Shown: in pieces, positions 1-9,030 of the stretch
Numbering within the stretch: position 1 is the stretch's first letter
Layout: the number at the start of each line of letters is the position of its first letter
Assembly (NCBI GenBank): GCA_040765295.1
Contig: JAXGSB010000001.1
Coordinates: 806,001 to 870,000 of the forward strand
DNA length: 64,000 nucleotides
From: Scatomorpha sp040765295
Lineage (GTDB): Bacteria > Bacillota > Clostridia > Oscillospirales > Oscillospiraceae
Reading direction: 5' to 3'
Position numbers and translations under genes: made by a program
The notes under the pieces: generated by a model
The model's database searches: none
Seen by the model: only the letters and a program-made list of their open reading frames with translations
What the model was told of the DNA's origin: nothing

Positions 1-1
1 G

Positions 2-1051
2 AGTGTTGTCATGATGGTCGGCCTGCAGGGTGCCGGCAAAACGACGAATGCCGCAAAGCTCGCATTGAATCAAAAAAAGCTCGGGAAGAGACCGCTCCTT
101 GTTGCCTGTGATGTCTACAGACCGGCGGCAATAGACCAGCTTATAAAGCTCGGAAAAGATACGGATGTTCCCGTGTTCGAGCAAGGCAAGGGCAATCCGG
201 TGCAGATAGCCGAGGCGGGTATAGCCCACGCCAAAAAATTCGGCAACGATCTTGTTATTATAGATACGGCAGGCCGACTGCATATTGACGAAGAGCTTAT
301 GCAGGAGCTTATCAGCATAAAGGAAGCTGTAAAACCCTCGGAGATTATGCTCGTTGTCGATGCCATGACAGGTCAGGATGCGGTCAATGTCGCTCAGAGC
401 TTCGATGAAAAGCTCGACATTACGGGCCTGCTTCTCAGCAAATTAGATGGCGATGCCCGAGGCGGAGCCGCCCTTTCGGTCACGGCGATGACGGGAAAGC
501 CCATAAAGTTTACGGGAACCGGCGAAAAAATGGATAAGCTTGAGCCCTTTTATCCCGACAGAATGGCGAGCAGGATTTTGGGAATGGGCGATGTGCTTTC
601 TCTTATCGAAAAGGCCGAGAAGAGCTTCGATGAGAAAAAAGCGACGGAGTTGGCAGAAAAGCTCAAAAAAAATAAGTTCACATTGGCAGACTACTACGAT
701 CAGCTTGTGCAGATTAAAAGCATGGGTTCACTAGAAGATATAGCGGCAATGATTCCCGGAATGAGCGGGCTCAAAGGAGTCAAGCCCGATGAGGATATCA
801 TGAAGAAGACAGAGGCCATGATTCTTTCGATGACTCCCAAAGAGCGCGAAAACCCGAACATACTCGGCAGCTCACGCAAGAAGAGAATAGCAGCGGGCAG
901 CGGCACCAATGTAAGTGACCTAAACAGACTCTTAAAGCAGTATGATATGATGAACAAAATGGTGAAGAGCATGACGGCGGGCGGAAAGAAGAGAAAAAAA
1001 CTAGGCAAAATGGGCGGATTCCCGGGTATAAGCGGATTTCCCGGTTTTTAA
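2..1051 (+). CDS. ffh: Signal recognition particle protein Ffh (5' truncated)
   Basis: GTPase that binds 4.5S RNA and signal peptides and delivers nascent membrane proteins to FtsY. The reading frame is open from base 2, so the N domain lies outside the window. The visible part starts at the G1 P-loop (GLQGAGKTT). It continues with the DTAGR G3 motif and a Met-rich M domain that carries the SRP54 signature (SGTNVSDLNRLLKQYDMM). It ends in a Gly/Phe/Pro tail, GGFPGISGFPGF. It is first in a run ffh-rpsP-khpA-rimM-trmD, an order common in Bacillota. Confidence 0.97.
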   Translation, partial: SVVMMVGLQGAGKTTNAAKLALNQKKLGKRPLLVACDVYRPAAIDQLIKLGKDTDVPVFEQGKGNPVQIAEAGIAHAKKFGNDLVIIDTAGRLHIDEELMQELISIKEAVKPSEIMLVVDAMTGQDAVNVAQSFDEKLDITGLLLSKLDGDARGGAALSVTAMTGKPIKFTGTGEKMDKLEPFYPDRMASRILGMGDVLSLIEKAEKSFDEKKATELAEKLKKNKFTLADYYDQLVQIKSMGSLEDIAAMIPGMSGLKGVKPDEDIMKKTEAMILSMTPKERENPNILGSSRKKRIAAGSGTNVSDLNRLLKQYDMMNKMVKSMTAGGKKRKKLGKMGGFPGISGFPGF

Positions 1052-1088
1052 ATATATTAGTGGAGAAAAAGAAAACGGAGGTGAAAAG

Positions 1089-1325
1089 ATGGTAAAGATC
1101 AGGCTAAAAAGAGTAGGTGCAAAGAAAATGCCTTTTTACAGAATAGTTGTTGCAGATTCCCGCACCGCGCGCAACGGCAAGGTTATTGAAGAGATCGGAG
1201 TTTATGATCCTTCAGCAGAAAACGACAAGCTCAGAGTTGATCTGGAGCGTGCAAAGTACTGGGTTTCCCAGGGCGCACAGCCTACAGATACAGTCAGGGC
1301 CCTTATCAAGAAAGCAGAGGCTTAA
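1089..1325 (+). CDS. rpsP: 30S ribosomal protein S16
   Basis: Small-subunit assembly protein. The 78 residues have the family opening MVKIRLKRVGAKKMPFYRIVVADSR and the conserved IGVYDP block; length is normal. A good ribosome site (ggaggtgaaaag) precedes the ATG. It lies 37 bp after ffh and 2 bp before khpA, consistent with one transcript. Confidence 0.98.
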   Translation: MVKIRLKRVGAKKMPFYRIVVADSRTARNGKVIEEIGVYDPSAENDKLRVDLERAKYWVSQGAQPTDTVRALIKKAEA

Positions 1326-1327
1326 TA

Positions 1328-1561
1328 ATGAAGGAACTTCTTACGTATATTGTTAGAAACCTTGTCGATTACCCCGACAAGGTGTCGATTACAGAGCGCA
1401 AGGGAAACGGCAACGATATAGTCTTCGAGGTGAGAGTTGACGATTCCGATATGGGCAAGGTCATAGGCCGCCATGGCAGGATAGCCAAGGAGATAAGAAC
1501 CCTTATGAAGTCTGTGGCCAGAAAAAAGAGAAAAAGAGTCTCTGTGGACATTATGGATTGA
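1328..1561 (+). CDS. khpA: KH-domain RNA-binding protein KhpA (YlqC family)
   Basis: Small single-KH protein of 77 residues. The KH signature GKVIGRHGRIAKEIRTLM is at about residues 37-54, followed by a basic KKRKR stretch. In other Bacillota, KhpA pairs with KhpB/EloR and affects RNA levels and cell elongation; that role is taken from the family. It is tightly coupled to rpsP, which starts 2 bp after that gene's stop codon. Confidence 0.95.
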   Translation: MKELLTYIVRNLVDYPDKVSITERKGNGNDIVFEVRVDDSDMGKVIGRHGRIAKEIRTLMKSVARKKRKRVSVDIMD

Positions 1562-1591
1562 TTTTAGGGGGGCGGATAATGCCCCCAAAAA
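1562..1591 (+). promoter_or_regulatory. G5/C5 hairpin between khpA and rimM
   Basis: A run TTTT-A-GGGGG (1562-1571), a 10-base loop and CCCCC-A-AAAA (1582-1591) can pair into an about 9-bp stem with one A-A mismatch. The loop holds an alternative in-frame ATG (1579). The stem is not directly followed by a T run, so a translational or processing role is as likely as termination. Function is unknown. Confidence 0.5.
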
Positions 1592-1605
1592 TCGCTTTTT
1601 ATTAT

Positions 1606-2088
1606 ATGGACGAGTATATCAGAATAGCGAAAATAGTGGGAACACACGGCGTTAAGGGCGAGATTAAGCTCGAGTCCGAGGCTGATTCCCTTGAATTTAT
1701 AAAGAAATTTAAAACATTTTACATAGATAAACAGCCTTATGATGTCGAGGGAAGCCGGCCTCATAAGGGCAGATTACTTGTAAAGCTCAGATCAATAGAT
1801 GATAAGGAAAGCGCAGAAGAGCTTAGGAATAAGGCTGTTTTCATTTGGAGAGAAGAGGCAAAGCTTCCCAAAGGACATTATTTCTTACAGGATTTGCTGG
1901 ACGCAGAGGTCATAGACGAAAAAGAGGGGAGTATAGGCAAGTTAGCGGCATTTATAGACACTCCGGCCGGCATTATCTATGTGGTAAAGGGCTCGAGGGA
2001 GCGCCTCATTCCGGAAAAACCCGAATTTATATTGGAGACAGATCTTGAAAAAGGACTTATAAAAGTTCGTTTGATAGAAGGAATGTAG
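1606..2088 (+). CDS. rimM: Ribosome maturation factor RimM
   Basis: 16S rRNA processing factor that binds S19 during 30S head assembly. It has an N-terminal RimM beta-barrel opening (IRIAKIVGTHGVKGEIKLESEAD) and a PRC-barrel second half (YFLQDLLDAEVIDEKEGSIGKL). I chose ATG 1606 because family members start about eight residues before this motif. That ATG has no obvious ribosome site. In-frame ATG 1579 and TTG 1558 are alternatives, and 1579 lies in the loop of the upstream hairpin. Confidence 0.93.
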   Translation: MDEYIRIAKIVGTHGVKGEIKLESEADSLEFIKKFKTFYIDKQPYDVEGSRPHKGRLLVKLRSIDDKESAEELRNKAVFIWREEAKLPKGHYFLQDLLDAEVIDEKEGSIGKLAAFIDTPAGIIYVVKGSRERLIPEKPEFILETDLEKGLIKVRLIEGM

Positions 2089-2092
2089 CTTA

Positions 2093-3343
2093 ATGAGAGA
2101 AGCGTACAGAGTAGATATTTTGACTCTCTTTCCCGAGGCCGTGTCTGCCATGATGGATTCCAGCATCATAGGCAGGGCGCAGACGGCAGGGAAGATAGTT
2201 GTCAACACGGTACAAATAAGAGATTTTACAGAAAATAAACAGAAGCAGGTGGATGATTATCCATACGGCGGAGGTCTTGGCCTTATTATGAATGCCCAGC
2301 CGCTCAAATCCTGCTTAGACAGCGTCATTGCCGCAAATCCCGAGAGAAAAAGAAGAGTAATATACTTAAGCCCGCAGGGAGAGGTCTTCAACCAGGAAGT
2401 CGCAAAAAGACTGGTAAAAGACTATGACCAGCTCATTTTGGTTTGCGGGCACTATGAGGGAGTGGACGAGCGATTTATAGAGTGCTGTGTAGACGAGGAG
2501 ATAAGTCTGGGCGACTTTGTGATAAGCGGGGGAGAGATAGCCGCTATGGCTGTAGCCGATGCGGTGCTGCGCATGGTTCCGGGGGTACTCAGAGAGGAAG
2601 ACTGCTTTGTCGGAGAAAGCCATTGGGATGGCCTTTTGGAATATCCTCAATATACCAGACCCTATGTTTGGGAAGGTATGAAAGTTCCTCCGGTTCTGCT
2701 TTCGGGAAACCACAGGGAGATAGAGCGCTGGCGCAGACGGGAGCAGCTTATTAGAACCCAAAGAAAGAGACCGGATATGCTGGAGCGCAAGGTACTAAGC
2801 GATGAGGATGTGCTGCTGCTTAAGAACGAAGAGCTTGAGAACGATGAAAAAACAGATTTTAGGCCCGCAAGTGCCGAGGATTTACCGTATATAGAAAATC
2901 TCTGTCTCGATACTGCGGAGGCCATAGGCGAAAAGGTGGACTATGAGTTTATCCAAAGTTTAGAAAACGAGCTTAAGGCCGGCAGAGGCTGGATATATCA
3001 AACAGAGCTCTTAGACATCGGTTATCTCGGAATGGGAGAAAAAGATTTTTTCAAGATAGAGTTTTTCGAGGGTGTCATAGCGCCTCTCAGAGATATGAGC
3101 GCAATAATAAGCCATATCATACTTCAGGCAGAGTTCAGCTGTGAAAACTATGCGCTCGAGATGCTTCAGTTTGCCGAAGAACTCGCTCTGGGAATGGCAA
3201 AAAAAGAAATACTGATTTTAATAAGGGAGAATGACATTTTTCTAAGAGAGCTGATATCCGATATGGGTTACTACAGCATAGGATTAATAAAAGGTGAAGA
3301 CGGGTCGAGCTTAAGACTTGTATACAATAAAAATGTGAGGTGA
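2093..3343 (+). CDS. trmD: tRNA (guanine-37-N1)-methyltransferase TrmD with C-terminal GNAT-like domain
   Basis: SPOUT methyltransferase that makes m1G37 in tRNAs such as tRNA-Pro and prevents +1 frameshifting. Residues 1 to about 235 are a full TrmD, with the trefoil-knot motifs VCGHYEGVDERFIE and SLGDFVISGGEIA and the C-terminal WRRREQLIRTQRKRPDM. Residues from about 254 to 416 are additional. They begin DFRPASAEDLPYIENLCLDTAEAIG, an acetyltransferase-like start, but I do not see a normal acetyl-CoA R/Q-x-x-G-x-G/A loop. TrmD alone is usually about 240 residues, so this is a fusion. The ATG begins 5 bp after rimM. Confidence 0.95.
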   Translation: MREAYRVDILTLFPEAVSAMMDSSIIGRAQTAGKIVVNTVQIRDFTENKQKQVDDYPYGGGLGLIMNAQPLKSCLDSVIAANPERKRRVIYLSPQGEVFNQEVAKRLVKDYDQLILVCGHYEGVDERFIECCVDEEISLGDFVISGGEIAAMAVADAVLRMVPGVLREEDCFVGESHWDGLLEYPQYTRPYVWEGMKVPPVLLSGNHREIERWRRREQLIRTQRKRPDMLERKVLSDEDVLLLKNEELENDEKTDFRPASAEDLPYIENLCLDTAEAIGEKVDYEFIQSLENELKAGRGWIYQTELLDIGYLGMGEKDFFKIEFFEGVIAPLRDMSAIISHIILQAEFSCENYALEMLQFAEELALGMAKKEILILIRENDIFLRELISDMGYYSIGLIKGEDGSSLRLVYNKNVR

Positions 3344-3349
3344 GCGGGT

Positions 3350-3877
3350 ATGATAGAAGAAATTAAGTTTAGAAAAGCAGAGTATAAAGACATTGAAGAG
3401 CTTATAGCCATCAGAGACCGCTGCGCCGATGGCCTTAAAGAAATGGGTGTGGACCAGTGGCAGAATAAAGAACCGCATGTGGGCCTCATAAAAAGCGATA
3501 TAGAGCAGGGAAGAGGATATCTGTTCGAATCCGAAGATAGAATTGTTGCCTATTTTACTCTGATTTTAGGAGACGAAAAAGAATACAGGGAATTTATTTC
3601 CGGGGATATTGCCGGAAAAACTGCCGCCATACACAGGGTTATGGTTGATACGGAATTTCGCGGCAGAGCTTTTGCGCAAAGGGTCTTCACCGAGGCGGGG
3701 AGAATGGCTGCAGATGCGGGAAAAAAGTTTTTGTTTGTCGATACGCATGCTAAGAACAAACCAATGCTAAAGAGTATAGAACGCCACGGCTTTAGTTATC
3801 TGGGTGTGATTGAAATCGATACCAACGAAGGACACGATAAAAAGCGAAGCGCTTTTTCAAAAGAAATATTAATGTGA
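3350..3877 (+). CDS. GNAT family N-acetyltransferase
   Basis: Acetyl-CoA-dependent acyltransferase of 175 residues; substrate unknown. The opening IKFRKAEYKDIEELIAIRD and motif A (IHRVMVDTEFRGRAFAQRVFTEA) are typical. The later FVDTHAKNKPMLKSIERHGF matches the GNAT motif B region. It lies between trmD and ksgA, and its stop overlaps the ksgA GTG start. It is not RimI by sequence, so I give no symbol. Confidence 0.85.
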   Translation: MIEEIKFRKAEYKDIEELIAIRDRCADGLKEMGVDQWQNKEPHVGLIKSDIEQGRGYLFESEDRIVAYFTLILGDEKEYREFISGDIAGKTAAIHRVMVDTEFRGRAFAQRVFTEAGRMAADAGKKFLFVDTHAKNKPMLKSIERHGFSYLGVIEIDTNEGHDKKRSAFSKEILM

Positions 3878-4746
3878 AAAACAGACTTGCCGATCCCAAG
3901 TTTTTAAAAACAATACTTCCGAAATACGGCTTTAAGTTCTCGAAGTCTCTGGGACAGAACTTCATAATTAATCCGAGTATTCCCGAAAGAATAGCCGAGC
4001 TGTCGGGTGCAGATTCCGAGAGCCTTGTTTTCGAGGTTGGGCCCGGAGCGGGCTGTCTCAGCTATGAGCTATCCATCAGGGCAGCCAAGCTCATCACCAT
4101 AGAGCTCGATAAAAGACTTGTGCCGCTTTTAAAAGAGACTCTTGGAGACAGAGATAATCTTGAGATAGTTGAAGCCGATGCTTTAAAAACAGACTTTAAA
4201 GAGCTTGCATCAAAGGCGGGAGAGTTTGAAAAAATCATTTTTTGTGCAAATCTGCCATACAATATTACAAGTCCTATGGTCGCAAAGCTCATAGAAGCAA
4301 AGCTCTTTTCCGAGATAACGCTCATGCTTCAAAAGGAAACGGCAGAGAGAATATGCGCATCTGAGGGGAGCCGTGAATTCGGCGCTTTTTCTGTATTTGT
4401 CAACTATTTCTGTGAGACGAAAAAACTCTTTGAACTTAAAAGTGAAGATTTTATGCCAAGACCAAAGGTGGATTCGGCTGTTATACAATTGATTCCCAGA
4501 AAAAACTTCAATGTAGAGCTCAAAGATCCGGAGCTTTTCAGGGCGACATACCGATCCGCATTTTCACAGAGAAGAAAGACTCTCCTAAACTCCATGAGCG
4601 CAGGAGAGCTGAAACTCGATAAAGAAAAATTGCTTAATGCCTTAAATGCGGTCGGGATAGATCCGGGACAGCGAGCGGAGACCGTTTCTCCCGATTTATA
4701 CGCAAGGCTTTCAAACGAGATATATAAAATAAAGAAGAATAAATAA
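3874..4746 (+). CDS. ksgA: 16S rRNA (adenine-1518/1519-N6)-dimethyltransferase
   Basis: Dimethylates two adjacent adenines near the 3' end of 16S rRNA during late 30S maturation (also called rsmA). It has SAM motif I VFEVGPGAGCLSYEL and the catalytic NLPYNITSP. It also has the family start KFSKSLGQNFIIN and the end block AFSQRRKTLLNSM. At 290 residues its length is normal. It uses a GTG start in GTGA, overlapping the preceding stop by 4 bp. It is the last gene of the ffh-ksgA group and is followed by a terminator. Confidence 0.97.
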   Translation: MKNRLADPKFLKTILPKYGFKFSKSLGQNFIINPSIPERIAELSGADSESLVFEVGPGAGCLSYELSIRAAKLITIELDKRLVPLLKETLGDRDNLEIVEADALKTDFKELASKAGEFEKIIFCANLPYNITSPMVAKLIEAKLFSEITLMLQKETAERICASEGSREFGAFSVFVNYFCETKKLFELKSEDFMPRPKVDSAVIQLIPRKNFNVELKDPELFRATYRSAFSQRRKTLLNSMSAGELKLDKEKLLNALNAVGIDPGQRAETVSPDLYARLSNEIYKIKKNK

Positions 4747-4753
4747 GACAGCG

Positions 4754-4790
4754 AAACGAGAGCGCCCCGAAAAAACGCTCTCGTTTAATT
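4754..4790 (+). terminator. Intrinsic terminator after ksgA
   Basis: A perfect 11-bp stem (4754-4764 with 4776-4786, arm aaacgagagcg) is followed by a T-rich stretch (ttaattttagtttt). It ends the ffh-ksgA transcript. Confidence 0.9.
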
Positions 4791-4854
4791 TTAGTTTTCA
4801 ACTTTTTGTGGGCAATTTTGTTTCAAGATTATCATTACTCTGATGTAATTTTAC

Positions 4855-4883
4855 TTGAAAAACTTGCGTAAAAAGCATATAAT
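4855..4883 (+). promoter_or_regulatory. Sigma-A promoter of ppdK
   Basis: TTGAAA at 4855-4860, a 17-bp spacer, and a perfect TATAAT at 4878-4883, about 90 bp before the ppdK start and just after a terminator. No experimental start site is known. Confidence 0.75.
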
Positions 4884-4975
4884 CAATTAATCAAATTAGT
4901 GAAGAAAAATCGAAGTCACAAAACCGATAAAATTCTGTTTTACAGAGAAGATTAAAGTTTGAAAGGAAAGAGGAT

Positions 4976-7603
4976 ATGAGCAAAAAATACGTCTATATGT
5001 TTTCGGAAGGCCGCGCCGATATGCGCAATCTCCTCGGCGGCAAGGGAGCAAACCTTGCAGAAATGACCAATATCGGAATGCCCGTTCCGCAGGGCTTCAC
5101 GGTCACAACGGAAGCCTGCACAAGGTTCTATGAAGACGGCGAGCGCATAGCTCCCGAAATCGAAAATGAAATTTTTGAGTATTTGGAGAAACTCGAAGAA
5201 CTCGTAGGCAAGCGTTTCGGCGATGCCGAGAACCCTCTCCTGGTTTCCGTGCGTTCCGGTGCCCGCGCGTCAATGCCCGGCATGATGGACACAATTTTAA
5301 ATCTTGGCATGAATGATGTGGTTTGCAAGACCATGGCGGAGCAGAGCGGAAATGCCAGGTGGGCATACGACAGCTACAGGCGCTTCATACACATGTTTGC
5401 AAATGTCGCCATGGGTCAGGACAGACAGAAGTATGAAGACGTAATGGACGAGCTCAAAGAAAGCTTCGGTGCTGAAGAGGATACCGACCTTGACGCCGCG
5501 GCCATGATGGAGCTTACAGAGCGTTTTAAGGCGCTTTATAAAGATATTACCGGCGATGAGTTCCCGCAGGATCCCAAGGTTCAGCTCATGGCCGCTATAC
5601 GTGCGGTTTTCGGCTCTTGGATGAACGAGCGCGCCATAATTTACCGCCGCTTAAACGACATTCCCTCCAGCTGGGGAACAGCCGTCAATGTACAGATGAT
5701 GGTTTTCGGAAATATGGGAGATGACTGCGGAACGGGAGTTGCATTCTCCCGCAACCCCGCAGACGGCACAGACGAGCTCTATGGAGAGTACCTCATGAAT
5801 GCTCAGGGCGAAGACGTTGTTGCTGGCATCCGCACTCCTGAACCCATCGAGCACATGAAAGAGACAAATCACGCGGCTTACGAAGAATTCAAAGCCGTTT
5901 CCAAAAAGCTCGAGCTGCACTATAAGGATGTTCAGGACATGGAGTTCACCATTGAGAGAGGTAAGCTCTTCATGCTGCAAACAAGAAACGGCAAACGCAC
6001 CGCTCAAGCCGCTCTCAAGATAGCTGCCGATTTGGTAAAAGAAGGAATCTGCACCGAGGAAGAAGCGCTTTTGAAGATAGAGCCGAATCAGCTCGACGCA
6101 CTGCTGCACCCCGGCTTTGACGAAACAGCTCTCAAGAAAAGCAAAGTCCTTGCCTCCGGTTTGGCTGCCTCTCCAGGTGCCGCTGTAGGCGCTGTCTATT
6201 TCACCGCCAGAGAGGCGAAAGCCGCGGCGGCAAACGGTCCGGTTCTTCTTGTCAGGAACGAAACCAACCCCGACGATATCGAGGGCATGGCCGCAGCTCA
6301 GGGCATACTCACCGCAACGGGCGGCAGAACCTCTCACGCCGCTGTTGTTGCCAGAGGTATGGGCAAGTGCTGTGTCGCAGGTTGCGGAGATATCCGTATC
6401 AACGAAAGAGAAAAATACTTCACCGTTGGTGATATCAGAGTTAACGAGGGAGAAACAATCAGCCTTGACGGCTCCGCCGGCAATGTGTACGTGGGAGCAC
6501 TTCCTCTTGTAGACGCCGAGGTTTCCGGAGATTTTGCAACAGTAATGTCTTGGGCAGACGAGGTCAGGGTTCTCAAGGTGCGCACAAATGCCGATACCCC
6601 GCACGATGCAAGGAAAGCTATTGAACTCGGAGCGGAAGGTATAGGCCTCACTCGTACAGAGCATATGTTCTTCGAAGTCGACAGAATTCCCGCAATGCGT
6701 GAGATGATACTTTCCGATAACTTAGAGCAGAGAAGAACTGCTCTCGGAAAACTCCTGCCCATGCAGCGCAAGGACTTCGAGGGTATCTTTGAAGCCATGA
6801 AGGAATTCCCCGTAACTATCAGGCTCTTAGACCCGCCTTTGCATGAGTTCCTGCCCACAGAGGAAGAAGATATTGTAAAACTTGCAGAGGATATGAATAT
6901 CAGCGTAGATTATCTCAAGGGCACAATCAGATCTTTGCAAGAGGCCAACCCCATGATGGGCTTCCGAGGATGCAGGCTCCCCGTTAAATATCCCGAAATA
7001 GCGGAGATGCAGACGAGGGCAATAATCGAGGCTGCTATCAATGTTAGGGAGAGGGAAGGCTACAACTTTGTTCCCGAGATTATGATTCCTCTGACCTGTG
7101 AGCTCAAGGAGCTCGAGTTTGTCTCAAAGATTGTCAGAGAGACTGCGGAGAAAATCAAGGAAGAGAGAGGTTCGGACCTGAACTATCTCGTCGGCACCAT
7201 GATTGAAATACCCAGAGCGGCTTTACTCTCTGACGAGATTGCAAAGGATGCCGAGTTCTTCTCTTTCGGTACAAACGACCTTACCCAGATGACATTCGGC
7301 TTCTCAAGAGATGATGCGGAAAAGTTCCTGCCGGCTTACTACGATAATCAGATTTTAGAGAACGATCCGTTCGAGAGACTCGACCAGAAAGGCGTAGGCA
7401 AGCTTGTGGAGCTCTCCTGCAAACTCGGCAGAGCCGCAAAACCCGAGCTTCACCTCGGCATCTGCGGTGAGCACGGCGGCGAGCCCAGCTCGGTTGAGTT
7501 CTGCCACAGAGTCGGTCTCGATTACGTCTCCTGCAGCCCCTTCAGAGTGCCCATTGCTCGTCTTGCTGCAGCCCAGGCGCAGATTAAAACTCCGAGAGAA
7601 TAA
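4976..7603 (+). CDS. ppdK: Pyruvate, phosphate dikinase
   Basis: Interconverts pyruvate + ATP + Pi with phosphoenolpyruvate + AMP + PPi in the cytoplasm; many anaerobic Clostridia use it in glycolysis or gluconeogenesis. At 875 residues its length is normal. It has an N-terminal ATP-grasp domain (LLGGKGANLAEM). The central phosphohistidine domain carries the swivelling His in GGRTSHAAVVARGMGKCCVAG. The C-terminal PEP/pyruvate barrel has GLTRTEHMFF and the GICGEHGGEP block with the catalytic Cys. A strong ribosome site (gaaaggaaagagg) precedes the ATG. It is monocistronic between two terminators. Confidence 0.98.
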   Translation: MSKKYVYMFSEGRADMRNLLGGKGANLAEMTNIGMPVPQGFTVTTEACTRFYEDGERIAPEIENEIFEYLEKLEELVGKRFGDAENPLLVSVRSGARASMPGMMDTILNLGMNDVVCKTMAEQSGNARWAYDSYRRFIHMFANVAMGQDRQKYEDVMDELKESFGAEEDTDLDAAAMMELTERFKALYKDITGDEFPQDPKVQLMAAIRAVFGSWMNERAIIYRRLNDIPSSWGTAVNVQMMVFGNMGDDCGTGVAFSRNPADGTDELYGEYLMNAQGEDVVAGIRTPEPIEHMKETNHAAYEEFKAVSKKLELHYKDVQDMEFTIERGKLFMLQTRNGKRTAQAALKIAADLVKEGICTEEEALLKIEPNQLDALLHPGFDETALKKSKVLASGLAASPGAAVGAVYFTAREAKAAAANGPVLLVRNETNPDDIEGMAAAQGILTATGGRTSHAAVVARGMGKCCVAGCGDIRINEREKYFTVGDIRVNEGETISLDGSAGNVYVGALPLVDAEVSGDFATVMSWADEVRVLKVRTNADTPHDARKAIELGAEGIGLTRTEHMFFEVDRIPAMREMILSDNLEQRRTALGKLLPMQRKDFEGIFEAMKEFPVTIRLLDPPLHEFLPTEEEDIVKLAEDMNISVDYLKGTIRSLQEANPMMGFRGCRLPVKYPEIAEMQTRAIIEAAINVREREGYNFVPEIMIPLTCELKELEFVSKIVRETAEKIKEERGSDLNYLVGTMIEIPRAALLSDEIAKDAEFFSFGTNDLTQMTFGFSRDDAEKFLPAYYDNQILENDPFERLDQKGVGKLVELSCKLGRAAKPELHLGICGEHGGEPSSVEFCHRVGLDYVSCSPFRVPIARLAAAQAQIKTPRE

Positions 7604-7639
7604 GAGACACCGAGTTTAACGACAGTTAAATAATAGCTT

Positions 7640-7668
7640 AAGGCCGGCACAAAAGCGCCGGCCTTTTA
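7640..7668. terminator. Terminator between ppdK and the convergent pyr operon
   Basis: A perfect 9-bp GC stem (aaggccggc 7640-7648 with gccggcctt 7657-7665) is followed by TT on the plus strand. It lies between two convergent genes and may serve both. Confidence 0.85.
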
Positions 7669-7689
7669 AATCGCATATAAAATATTATG

Positions 7690-8106
7690 TTAACTATACT
7701 TTGTGTCGCAGTATCTGCATCTGTAAGTGCCGTCTTCAGGGTCCGAAAGCCAGAATATATGCTGTATATCCTGTTCTGTAGAGCAGATACATCTCGGATT
7801 TTTGCATTTCAAAATGTCAACAAGGGTTTTGGGCAGCTTTATATGCTTCTTTTCCGCCAACTCTCCGTCTTTAATTATGTTAACTGTTATATTGGGACTT
7901 ATATAGGCAAGAGAGTCGTAGTCAAAATCAAGGTGGGCACCGATTTTGATAATGTCCTTTTTACCCATGCGTTTACTCGGCACTTTTTTCAAAATGGCAA
8001 CGGTGCAGTCCAGCTTATCCAGCTCAAGGGTGTTATAGATAAGCATACCCTTTCCGGCTTTAATATGGTCCAAAACTATACCGTTTTGTATAGAATCAAT
8101 GTGCAT
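7690..8106 (-). CDS. pyrI: Aspartate carbamoyltransferase regulatory subunit
   Basis: Allosteric nucleotide-binding partner of PyrB. It is 138 residues. The C-terminal zinc domain has four cysteines as CKNPRC and CRYC, the typical Cys4 site that contacts the catalytic chain. The ribosome site aggagga precedes the ATG, 9 bp after pyrB. As the last gene of the operon, it implies a class B ATCase with allosteric control. Confidence 0.96.
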   Translation of the reverse strand: MHIDSIQNGIVLDHIKAGKGMLIYNTLELDKLDCTVAILKKVPSKRMGKKDIIKIGAHLDFDYDSLAYISPNITVNIIKDGELAEKKHIKLPKTLVDILKCKNPRCICSTEQDIQHIFWLSDPEDGTYRCRYCDTKYS

Positions 8107-8115
8107 AATGTCCTC

Positions 8116-9030
8116 CTATTCAATGCCTAAGAGCTTTAATATAAGCGCCATGCGAACAAACTTGCCGTTTGCCGCCTGTTTAAAGTAGGCGGCTCTGGGG
8201 TCCGAATCAATTTGAGTTGAAATCTCGTTTACCCTCGGCAGGGGGTGCATTATGGAGAGACTCTCTTTCGAGCCTTCCAGCTTGTCGGGAGTAAGTATAA
8301 AGGAATCTTTAAGCCTGAGATAGTCCTCTTCGTTAAAGAAGCGCTCACGCTGAACTCTCGTCATATAGAGAATGTCAAGCTCGCCTATAACTTCCTCTAT
8401 AGATGTGCTTTGATAATAGGGTATGTTTTTCTTTTTTATACTCTCTGTCTTAACATAGCTCGGAAGTTTGAGCTCCTCGGGAGAGATGAGAAAGAATTCA
8501 ATTCCCTCATAGCGAGAGAGTGCACCTATCAAAGAATGTACGGTTCTGCCGAACTTAAGGTCGCCGCAGAGACCGACCTTCAGATTGAAGAGCCTGCCCT
8601 GCTCGCGCTTAATTGTCAGCAGGTCCGTAAGTGTCTGAGTAGGATGGAAGTGTCCGCCGTCGCCGGCGTTGATAATTGGAACACTCGTATGGAAAGAGGC
8701 GACAAGGGGCGCACCCTCTTTAGGGTGTCTCATCGCTATAATATCGGCATAGTTGCTGACAACGGCAACGGTGTCTGAAACACTTTCACCCTTGGCTGCC
8801 GAGCTGGAGTTTGCCTCCGAAAAACCCAGTACATAGCCTCCCAAGTCAAGCATTGCCGCCTCGAAAGACAGCCTTGTGCGGGTAGAGGGCTCAAAGAAAA
8901 GCGCGGCGAGCTTTTTGTACTTGCACTTTTCTCTGTATTTATCGGGGTTTTCCATGATGTCATGACTTTTTGAAATAAGCTCATCTATTTCCTCTACAGA
9001 GAGGTCTAAAATATCTATAATATGTCTCAT
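8116..9030 (-). CDS. pyrB: Aspartate carbamoyltransferase catalytic subunit
   Basis: Carbamoyl phosphate + aspartate to N-carbamoyl-aspartate. It has the carbamoyl-phosphate loop FEPSTRTRLSFEAAM and the conserved MHPLPRVNEI. I chose ATG 9030, whose ATGA overlaps the pyrFE stop and gives the family start MRHIIDILDLSVEEID. An upstream in-frame GTG at 9042 would add four residues. Confidence 0.96.
   Translation of the reverse strand: MRHIIDILDLSVEEIDELISKSHDIMENPDKYREKCKYKKLAALFFEPSTRTRLSFEAAMLDLGGYVLGFSEANSSSAAKGESVSDTVAVVSNYADIIAMRHPKEGAPLVASFHTSVPIINAGDGGHFHPTQTLTDLLTIKREQGRLFNLKVGLCGDLKFGRTVHSLIGALSRYEGIEFFLISPEELKLPSYVKTESIKKKNIPYYQSTSIEEVIGELDILYMTRVQRERFFNEEDYLRLKDSFILTPDKLEGSKESLSIMHPLPRVNEISTQIDSDPRAAYFKQAANGKFVRMALILKLLGIE

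Noticed and set aside
5651..6664. A long open frame on the minus strand inside ppdK
   Set aside because: It is the antisense of a highly conserved enzyme and shows no family motifs or ribosome site.
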